Source: Candidatus Obscuribacter phosphatis
GTDB lineage: Bacteria; Cyanobacteriota; Vampirovibrionia; Obscuribacterales; Obscuribacteraceae
Direction: 5' to 3'
Assembly: GCA_001899315.1 (NCBI GenBank)
Contig: MOYA01000001.1
Span: forward strand, 559,105 to 623,104
Length of the DNA: 64,000 nt
The notes below the pieces were generated by a model. The model had not been told where the DNA came from and did not search any database. It was given only the letters and a program-made list of their open reading frames with translations. The position numbers were made by a program, and so were the translations under genes. Within the stretch, counting starts at the first letter, position 1, and each line of letters begins with the position of its first letter. Positions 57,657 through 64,000 of the stretch are shown one piece after another.

Positions 57657-59763
57657 ATGTTCAATACTCGTGGTGGATGATGATCCGGCCTTTCGAGCCT
57701 TGGTTGCCACCATTCTCAAGTCTAGAGGATATCGAGTGCGGGAAGCCGGCAGCGCCGATGAGGCTTCGAGCCTCTTTTCTGATCAAGAAACAAAGCTCGC
57801 CATCGTCGACTACAAAATGCCCGGTAAAGACGGACTTTCATGGATAGAGAAACTGCGAGACTCCGGCCGAGCGATTCCAGTAGTATTTGTCTCAGGCAAT
57901 TGGTGCGATCCTAAAACTTTCAACCGACTGCGCAACTTGCTCAAGGTTTCGCTTATCGTCAAAAAGCCGATTGTGCCGGCCGTGTTTCTAGAGCAGGTGG
58001 AGAGTCTGCTTAATGCGGAAACCAGGCTTTCTCTGCAAGACGACGGTATCGCGGGCTTGACCGACGATATCAATCTCTCTGTGCAAGAGGGCTCTGAGAA
58101 GAGCGAGAACATCAGGCAGTTGATGCAGATGCGCTCAAAGCTGGAACTAAAGTCTGCTTTGAAAGTGGCGCAGGCAAGCTATGTGCAAGACCTCTCGCGC
58201 CTTTGGTCAGACCTTGTCAGAACCTGCAATGAGGTCAAGCAATTTCCCGAAAGAGTTGATTTGCAAAGTCATGCCATAAACGAAGCGCATAAAATCAAGG
58301 GTACGGCGGGTTCCCTCAATCTGGTCAAAGTTAGTGAAATAGGCGCCAAAGTCGAGCATCTTATGAAAGTGCTCGACCCTCGCGAGTCGACCGAGATGGA
58401 AGTTATTTGGTCTGAGATAAACCGGGCCCTAGCTCTTGGTGAAACCGAGGTGCGTAAAGCAATCGAGGAATGTTCCAGTCTCACAGAAGAAGCGCAGGCG
58501 GCGGTGCGCATCTTGGTCTTGGGCGACAGTTTTGAAGATTTCGTATCGGAAGACGAAAAGATAACTGTAAGCCATTCTAGAACGGCTTCCAACGCCCAGA
58601 GTCGACTAAAGAAACATCGCTTCGAAGCCTGTGTTTTCGATGTGGTGCAAACCGGGCGTCACGAGCTATTTGAGTTGGCGCGGCAGGCTCGGCTGCCGGT
58701 TGAAGGCACCGTCCCCTTGGCTCTTGTTAAACCAGACGACGAAGCGCATCTGCTCAGTCACAGCGATGAACTTTTTATCGGCGCCTCGGTTTCTTTGCCC
58801 TTTACTGAAGCCCGTGAAAACTTTGCCGGCCTACTTACCCATTTGTTGCAACTGAGGCAGGCTCAAAAGACTCGCATAATGGTCGTCGATGACGACCCCG
58901 TGCTGTTGCATTTTGTTGATACAGTGCTCACAGCCCATGGCTACAATGTACGCACCTTGAATAATCCTCTCAACACCAGTGCTGTTCTTGATCTGTTTAA
59001 GCCGGATCTTTTGATTTTGGACGCTATGATGCCGGGCCTCACCGGTTATGAAGTTTGTCGCATGGTCAGAGAAGATCCCCATTGGACCAAACTGCCTATC
59101 TTGTTTTTGACAGGCAAGACTTCTCCCGAGTCACGCGCTGCCGCTTTCCAAGCCGGGGGCGATGATTTCTTGGCTAAGCCGGTTTTGGTTGATGAATTGC
59201 TCACTAGAGTCGGCGGACAAATAGCTAAGGTGGGTGGCGGTCGTAGTGCTGATTTTGATGCAGGCAGCGGCTTGCTCAAAGAAGACTCGTTTGTCAGGTT
59301 GGCGGCTAAGGTAATTGATGAAAATAGCGCTGAAGGAGGGCTCTTCAGTATCGCTTTGCTGGCCTGCGATGATGTCGAAGGCATTAGACTGGTGCATGGT
59401 ATCGAGCCGCTTAGACGTGCCTTGATCGACTTTGGGCAAGAAGTGCGCCTACGCTTCAAAGCTGAAGACTTAAGAGGCAAGATAGGCTACGATGCCGTGG
59501 CTCTTCTTGTTTCTGGTGAAGAACGCGCCACTGTGGCCGGTGCCATTGCTCTTTTGCAGGAGGAGTTTGTCAGTCGGACTTTCAAGGGTGATCGCGGCAA
59601 TTTCGGCATGACTTTTTCTGCCGGTATTGCAGACTCTGCCGAGGGTTTGAAAGGGCTCAAGCCTTTATTGAAAAAGGCCTATGAGCGAATGCTAACCGCT
59701 CGCCAGACCGGCGTAGGCAGTATCAATTGTGGGGAGATGCTGAAAGATGGAGCAATTTCTTGA
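57643..59763 (+). CDS. Multi-domain relay protein: REC-HPt-REC-degenerate GGDEF
   Basis: A 706-residue protein. REC1 (SILVVDDDPAFRALVAT, then LAIVDYKMPGKDGLSW), an HPt domain with histidine in NEAHKIKGTAGSLNLVKVSE, a second receiver-like stretch lacking clear acidic residues, then REC (TRIMVVDDDPVLLHFVDT, LLILDAMMPGLTGYEV, AKPVLVDEL). The C-terminus has the GGDEF fold, but the signature reads GYDAV in KIGYDAVALLVS, so cyclase activity is unlikely. The ATG at 57643 has GGAG six bases upstream; an open frame extends to 57511 inside the kinase gene but has no support. It is the natural phosphate acceptor for the hybrid kinase. Confidence 0.92.
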   Translation: MTRDKCSILVVDDDPAFRALVATILKSRGYRVREAGSADEASSLFSDQETKLAIVDYKMPGKDGLSWIEKLRDSGRAIPVVFVSGNWCDPKTFNRLRNLLKVSLIVKKPIVPAVFLEQVESLLNAETRLSLQDDGIAGLTDDINLSVQEGSEKSENIRQLMQMRSKLELKSALKVAQASYVQDLSRLWSDLVRTCNEVKQFPERVDLQSHAINEAHKIKGTAGSLNLVKVSEIGAKVEHLMKVLDPRESTEMEVIWSEINRALALGETEVRKAIEECSSLTEEAQAAVRILVLGDSFEDFVSEDEKITVSHSRTASNAQSRLKKHRFEACVFDVVQTGRHELFELARQARLPVEGTVPLALVKPDDEAHLLSHSDELFIGASVSLPFTEARENFAGLLTHLLQLRQAQKTRIMVVDDDPVLLHFVDTVLTAHGYNVRTLNNPLNTSAVLDLFKPDLLILDAMMPGLTGYEVCRMVREDPHWTKLPILFLTGKTSPESRAAAFQAGGDDFLAKPVLVDELLTRVGGQIAKVGGGRSADFDAGSGLLKEDSFVRLAAKVIDENSAEGGLFSIALLACDDVEGIRLVHGIEPLRRALIDFGQEVRLRFKAEDLRGKIGYDAVALLVSGEERATVAGAIALLQEEFVSRTFKGDRGNFGMTFSAGIADSAEGLKGLKPLLKKAYERMLTARQTGVGSINCGEMLKDGAIS

Positions 59764-60731
59764 TGCCAATGCTTGATCGGCATCGCTTCTTTCTGTTTGC
59801 TCTGGCTTTGTGTATTTATTGCTGGTTGTTTTCAAGCACCGAGGCTTTCACCGCGGAAGTCGACAAAGAGACCAAAAGAGTACAGGCTTTTGCCTCGCTG
59901 ATATCTGCCAAAGCCGGTAAAATGGACAGTCGCCAGATTTGGTCGATGATAGATGATTATAAGAGAGGCGGAACGCCCTCTGAGTATTTTTATGTGGAAG
60001 TCGCAAGCCGTCTTTTCAGTCTCAAAAACACAAGCGATGCCTTGAAACTTTGCGATCTGGGCATGAAAGAGATGCCGAACAGTTATCAGGTTCTCAGTCT
60101 CAGAGGGCAGATATGGACGTCTGTGGATGAACTGGACAGAGCCGCAGCAGATCTTAAGAAGGCGGCTCAAATGGGTCAGAAATTTGCCCCCACGTATTAT
60201 CGACTGGCAAATTATTACTTGGCTTCGGAAGACCCCAAAGCAGCCCTCTCTGCTATCGATAAAGCGATTGCCTTAGACGATGAAAGAGGCGGAACATACC
60301 ATCGCTTTAGAGCTGCCATTTTGGCTCAATTGAAGCGTTTTGATGAAGCTGCTGCTGAGCAGCGTTTAGCAATTAAGATGAGTATCTATGACTATGAACG
60401 AGTCTTATTGGTGCATGAGTTGGCCAGGTACCAGTTTGGCGCTGAGAAGTATAACGACTGTATTGCTACTCTATTGTCGCTCGGTGAATCTTCCAAGCTG
60501 GCTCGCAAGAGCCTTGATAATCGAAGTCTCTTGTTAGCGCGCTGTTATGAGCGCCTTGGTAAGAACGTCCAGGCTCAAGCCGCTCTGAAGGGTATTTCGA
60601 TGAGTTCGGAGCATTATCCAATCGCTCAGAAAATGCTGCTTGAGTCATACAAGAAGTGCGGACAGAAGAAAGAGTATCTTGAGCAAGAGCGAAAGAATCG
60701 AGACTTATTCAAGGAGATTAAACCGCTGTGA
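59763..60731 (+). CDS. Exported TPR protein
   Basis: A 322-residue protein with a signal peptide (FFLFALALCIYCWLF) and TPR units (YYRLANYYLASEDPKAALSA, YHRFRAAILAQLKRFDEAAA). The ATG at 59763 overlaps the stop of the relay protein (TGATG), which implies coupling; an ATG at 59769 is an alternative. An open frame to 59727 is rejected because it would precede the signal peptide with unsupported residues. It may provide a periplasmic partner for the CHASE3 sensor (inference from position). Confidence 0.88.
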   Translation: MPMLDRHRFFLFALALCIYCWLFSSTEAFTAEVDKETKRVQAFASLISAKAGKMDSRQIWSMIDDYKRGGTPSEYFYVEVASRLFSLKNTSDALKLCDLGMKEMPNSYQVLSLRGQIWTSVDELDRAAADLKKAAQMGQKFAPTYYRLANYYLASEDPKAALSAIDKAIALDDERGGTYHRFRAAILAQLKRFDEAAAEQRLAIKMSIYDYERVLLVHELARYQFGAEKYNDCIATLLSLGESSKLARKSLDNRSLLLARCYERLGKNVQAQAALKGISMSSEHYPIAQKMLLESYKKCGQKKEYLEQERKNRDLFKEIKPL

Positions 60732-60760
60732 GGCGTTTCTAGATAACCGCGATTCTAGAA

Positions 60761-62002
60761 TCATCTGTCTTCTTTGACCGGCATTCCTTTGGCTAGTCTG
60801 TCTTTCAGATCGGGCATTTTCTCTAAATAGCCGACCAATAGATTGAAAAACTTCTTTCCTCCCGCTGCATTTAGATGCACCGAGTCGACAAAGTCTTCTT
60901 GCGAGAAGCGCTTATCTGTTAGTAGGTCAAGCAGTGGAACCTTGTTTTCAATACAAGTTGAGTTAAGCTTGTTCTCAAACCGGTTGATAAATTCGGGCGG
61001 CAAAAGTTGCAAATTCTCAGTCGTTATCGGCATGTTGATCACTGCTACTTTGATATCTTTCTCTTTTGCAATGTCGAAAATAGCTTTCAACGCATTTAGT
61101 TCGAGATTGAGGCGGGCTTCATCGATTGGCAGATAACGTGCTTTGTACGATTCTAGGTCTTTGATCAAGACTTCAGCTGTGCACGGTTTTTCAACGACTG
61201 GTTGCGGCTTTTCAAAATTGAGAAGTCTTATGCCAGAGGGGACATACTTCTTCTGCGTTTGAGCGAGACTAGGCGCTCTGCCAAAATAATCGCATACTAA
61301 GGCGGTTGCTACTCTGTTATAGTCGCCTCTCAACCGGTAATAGGTCCAGACTCTCTCCAAAAGAGTTTGTGAGTCTTGACCAAAGTTACCGCTCAATCTG
61401 ACCCCGCCGAGATTTCCAGATTGGCTAAAATACTGGTAGACTCTAGAACTCTTGCCATATAGAGAGTGATGGTCAATGAATTCGCGTGGTGCTACAAATA
61501 GCAAAAGTACACGAGGATGTCTTCCTGATTCGAGCGATTTTTCAAGCAAAAGCTTTGCTTCTGAAACCATCAAGCCTGCCAGCGCCAAGTTATAACTATT
61601 AACTGGGGTATTGAAGCGTCCTTGCAAGAGTTGATCAAAGTACCGTGCCTGTGAGTACCAATTTAGGTCTACTTTCGTAAGTTGCAATTTCCAGATTTGA
61701 CTGTCTACTCTTGCTGCTGGATGCAAGATTAGAGAGGATCCTAGAATCAATATTTCGGGTGTCTTAAGCTGGTTGATGTAGTCTGTAAATTTCGCACCGG
61801 TAGCTTGTTGGTCTGTAAGCACAATACCTGGAATCTGCACCAGGAAAAGAGGTCTGAACTTAAGCACGAAGGCGTCAAGACACATGATAAGTATGATGAT
61901 CAGTATAGAAGTGCTTCCAAGTATTGTCTGAAAAAACTTAGTCGCACTAGAACGGACTCTCGCTTTTGAGTCTTGGGTATCACTTTGTTTGGATGCCAAC
62001 AT
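60761..62002 (-). CDS. SGNH-hydrolase-like membrane-anchored protein
   Basis: A 413-residue protein with one N-terminal membrane helix (ILGSTSILIIILIMCLDAFV). It has SGNH-type landmarks: block I EILILGSSLILHP (Gly-Ser-Ser) and block V DFVDSVHLNAAGGKKFF (Asp-x-x-His). These fit the DUF1574/AlgX-like class that often modifies surface polysaccharides. I did not identify blocks II and III with confidence. The ATG is at 62002. It converges with the TPR gene; no adjacent polysaccharide genes are present, so the substrate is unknown. Confidence 0.82.
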   Translation of the reverse strand: MLASKQSDTQDSKARVRSSATKFFQTILGSTSILIIILIMCLDAFVLKFRPLFLVQIPGIVLTDQQATGAKFTDYINQLKTPEILILGSSLILHPAARVDSQIWKLQLTKVDLNWYSQARYFDQLLQGRFNTPVNSYNLALAGLMVSEAKLLLEKSLESGRHPRVLLLFVAPREFIDHHSLYGKSSRVYQYFSQSGNLGGVRLSGNFGQDSQTLLERVWTYYRLRGDYNRVATALVCDYFGRAPSLAQTQKKYVPSGIRLLNFEKPQPVVEKPCTAEVLIKDLESYKARYLPIDEARLNLELNALKAIFDIAKEKDIKVAVINMPITTENLQLLPPEFINRFENKLNSTCIENKVPLLDLLTDKRFSQEDFVDSVHLNAAGGKKFFNLLVGYLEKMPDLKDRLAKGMPVKEDR

Positions 62003-62182
62003 AGTAGCCGACTCTTTGCTTGCTAGCGTCAGTATGCTTTTGAGAGAGGGTTACCGATAGTTCTGTTGATTCAATCAGGCACTATCAAAACGAACTTCTT
62101 TTCGCCTTTGTAAGTCTGCTCGATAGGCTGTGAGCCTAAATTTATAGAGCTTTTGCTTGGCTTATGGTTAGAAGTATCGCGC

Positions 62183-63106
62183 TTAGGTTACGCCTTCAGA
62201 TGTTACCCTTTTTAGGGCCTCTTTTAGGCGCTCGATTAGGGTCTTTAAATAGGTTTGATCAATTTCTAACTCGATTGAATGTGGCATAAGAAATGACTTA
62301 ATCCAAAAGTTGCCTTGCACAGCTAGGCTGCCCAGACTAGTTACCGAAAGTGTAAAGATGGCGCAGGTTGAGTTGCCTAGCTTAATCTCGCAGTTTCCCT
62401 GGAGCTTGCAATAGATTGCTTCTAGGTCATTTAGCCATTTTCTAATCTCTTCTGGATTTAGCTCGCCGCAGATTCGAATTTTGTCTGCATCGCTTCCTCC
62501 TTCGCTGCTTACCTCGAAGTGTAGATTGTTGCTATTAGATGCTTTTCCGACTTTGAAGAGCAGGCTGGCGTCTTGAAATTGAAAGCTTTGTGTTAGGTTT
62601 TCGCCATCAAATGAATTGAGTTTGCACAAATCTTTGTAATGTTCTGTTAGCTCGAACTTGTCGTGTATTTCTCTTAACTTCTCGTCTAAGACTAGGTCTC
62701 CTGTATAAAGGCCAAATGCCGTGGCACTCGCTAAAGCGGTTCTGAGACCGTCTTTATCAATGATGTCTTGCTCTAGAGCCGGCATTACAAGCGCTGCCGA
62801 TGCTTCCAACAGACGTTTCAGCGGGCCGGCGCCGACCGCCGAAGCAACTAGTTTTGAAGGCGACTCGGTGATCTTCAGAATGCAACTATAGGCGTTGAGG
62901 GGCGCCTCTTCGCAAAGTGACTCCAGTTTAGACCAACCCCAACTGTAGGCACTAAGCTTGTTCTCAACATAGAGCGTAAAGGCTTCTGCTATTGCTGCTT
63001 CGATTTTGTCTTGGTCTGTCATGGCGGAGAAGATCTTGTACACTTGCACCGGAGCGACGCAAAATTGCGTATGGTGTTCTTTCAGAATGGAAGGATAGAG
63101 ATCCAA
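62183..63106 (-). CDS. Hypothetical protein
   Basis: A 307-residue protein I do not recognise. The N-terminal half is helical. The C-terminal 110 residues have a beta pattern ending in IELEIDQTYLKTLIERLKEA, and WLNDLEAIYCKLQGNCEI, faintly like WapI/DUF6228-type immunity-related domains; this is weak. No signal peptide. An ATG at 63022 (MTDQDKIEAAI) may be the true start, which would remove 28 residues; neither start has a good ribosome site. It is divergent from the P-type ATPase gene. Confidence 0.7.
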   Translation of the reverse strand: MDLYPSILKEHHTQFCVAPVQVYKIFSAMTDQDKIEAAIAEAFTLYVENKLSAYSWGWSKLESLCEEAPLNAYSCILKITESPSKLVASAVGAGPLKRLLEASAALVMPALEQDIIDKDGLRTALASATAFGLYTGDLVLDEKLREIHDKFELTEHYKDLCKLNSFDGENLTQSFQFQDASLLFKVGKASNSNNLHFEVSSEGGSDADKIRICGELNPEEIRKWLNDLEAIYCKLQGNCEIKLGNSTCAIFTLSVTSLGSLAVQGNFWIKSFLMPHSIELEIDQTYLKTLIERLKEALKRVTSEGVT

Positions 63107-63172
63107 TTTCTTCGTTCAGCAGTTGGATAGTAACACAGCGCGCAAGGTCTTATCTCTTTTGGGGCTCAGGTA

Positions 63173-64000
63173 TTGAGGATACACCATCTATCTGTGCAAG
63201 ACTTGATGCAAAGCCTGCATACTGCAGAAGCCGGACTAGCCAGCGCAGAAGCAGGGCGTCGCCAGTCGGAGTTTGGACCCAATCTAATCAAGCAAGTAAA
63301 GCAGAAGTCTCTCTTCACACGTTTCCTGCAAGGGTTTACTCATTTTTTCGCTTTGATACTTTGGTGTGGTGCGCTACTGGCCCTTTTCGCCGAATGGAAG
63401 GAGCCTGGCGGCGGTATGGGCTTACTGGGTTTTGCCATCCTAGGGGTGATTTTAGTAAATGGGTTTTTTTCCTTTTGGCAGGAGTACCGAGCCGAGGAGT
63501 CAATTGCCGCTCTAAAGCTTATGATTCCGGTAATGGTGAAGGTATATCGTGACGGCGAGTTATGTGAGCTAGAAGCAACCAGTTTGGTGCCTGGTGATTT
63601 GATCCTCCTAGAAGAAGGAGACTCTGTACCTGCTGATTGTCGCCTGATTGAAGCGGTCGGCATTCGAGTCAACAATTCCGCCTTGACTGGAGAGTCGACC
63701 GCAGTCTCTAGACGTGCGGAAGATTCTAGGGAGGAAGATATTCTTCAGAGCGGGAACGTATTGCTCGCCGGTACATCATTATTTGCCGGTCATGGCAAGG
63801 CTTTTGTATTTGCGACTGGTATGGAAACCGAGTTTGGCAAGATCGCCGCTTTGACGTCATCTTCCCCTGAATCATTGTCGCCCCTGCAACTGGAGATTAT
63901 TCGCCTAAGTCGGATAATCGCCTGCATTGCCGTCAGTGTCGGCTTACTTTTCTTCCTTATGGCTCAGTCGTTGGGAATGGCGTTTTGGACGAATATAGTC
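63173..64000 (+). CDS. Cation-transporting P-type ATPase, N-terminal part (runs off window)
   Basis: The first 276 codons of a P-type ATPase; the rest is outside the window. The N-terminus matches the cation ATPase entry region (HHLSVQDLMQSLHTAEAGLA, then RRQSEFGPNLI). Two membrane segments follow (LILWCGALLALFAEW and GLLGFAILGVILVNGFFSFW), then the actuator domain with LVPGDLILLEEGDSVPADCR and TGES in NNSALTGESTAVSRR. Two further membrane segments begin near the end. The phosphorylation site DKTG is not reached. No heavy-metal-binding domain is seen, so a P2/P3-type substrate such as Ca2+, Mg2+ or H+ is likely. The start is TTG at 63173, chosen for position relative to the conserved N-terminus. 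Confidence 0.9.
   Translation, partial: MRIHHLSVQDLMQSLHTAEAGLASAEAGRRQSEFGPNLIKQVKQKSLFTRFLQGFTHFFALILWCGALLALFAEWKEPGGGMGLLGFAILGVILVNGFFSFWQEYRAEESIAALKLMIPVMVKVYRDGELCELEATSLVPGDLILLEEGDSVPADCRLIEAVGIRVNNSALTGESTAVSRRAEDSREEDILQSGNVLLAGTSLFAGHGKAFVFATGMETEFGKIAALTSSSPESLSPLQLEIIRLSRIIACIAVSVGLLFFLMAQSLGMAFWTNIV

Noticed and set aside
62992-63552. 186-aa frame overlapping the P-type ATPase start
   Set aside because: The frame of the ATPase gives conserved motifs from 63173; the alternative frame gives none.

Overview
The window looks like chromosomal DNA from a non-photosynthetic relative of Cyanobacteria (Melainabacteria/Vampirovibrionia, most like the Obscuribacter group). The main evidence is the RNA polymerase locus: rpoC is split into rpoC1 (gamma, 599 aa) and rpoC2 (beta', 1228 aa), and rpoC2 carries a large beta-rich insertion after the trigger-loop motif. 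Both are cyanobacterial-lineage traits. No photosynthesis gene is present. Many secreted TPR, leucine-rich-repeat and lipoprotein-sorting-like proteins and a eukaryote-like Ser/Thr kinase and phosphatase fit the same group. The lineage call is inference from gene content only.

Layout. 1-14.6 kb: the end of a tRNA-Pro, a TPR-type protein, a DUF2252 protein, a PP2C phosphatase/response regulator/histidine kinase operon, two secreted proteins, release factor 3 (prfC), a three-gene secreted-protein cluster, a K+-type channel and a small zinc-ribbon membrane protein. 14.6-29.3 kb, nearly all minus strand: a membrane Ser/Thr kinase with a leucine-rich-repeat ectodomain, a three-gene ABC-2 exporter, a mini-catalase, an LRR protein with an FAD amine oxidase, a tandem pair of paralogous secreted proteins, then cstA and a nupC-type transporter. 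29.3-41 kb: an EF-hand protein, a degenerate GGDEF protein, a transposase-derived protein in which a winged helix replaces the catalytic core, a Rieske oxygenase, a PEGA protein, a class A penicillin-binding protein, a Xer recombinase and a selenocysteine tRNA. 41-50.7 kb: rpoB-rpoC1-rpoC2 with a promoter in front and a strong terminator behind. 50.7-64 kb: a YdjM-like protein, a TPR/NHL protein, plsC, a probable selenoprotein, a phosphorelay operon, an SGNH-like protein, an unknown protein and the start of a P-type ATPase.

The most notable result is that the window holds both a selenocysteine tRNA (40909-41004, anticodon UCA) and a gene read as one 369-residue thioredoxin-like protein only if an in-frame UGA at 53646-53648 is selenocysteine. 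A hairpin 23 bases after the UGA fits the bacterial SECIS model. Conventional gene calling would split this gene into an 81-residue fragment and a truncated second gene. Other notable points are the domesticated IS1595-like transposase, a 50-bp triplication that spans the end of one gene and the start of the next, two GGDEF domains without the catalytic signature, and unusually many short tandem repeats (12-50 bp periods) in and between genes.
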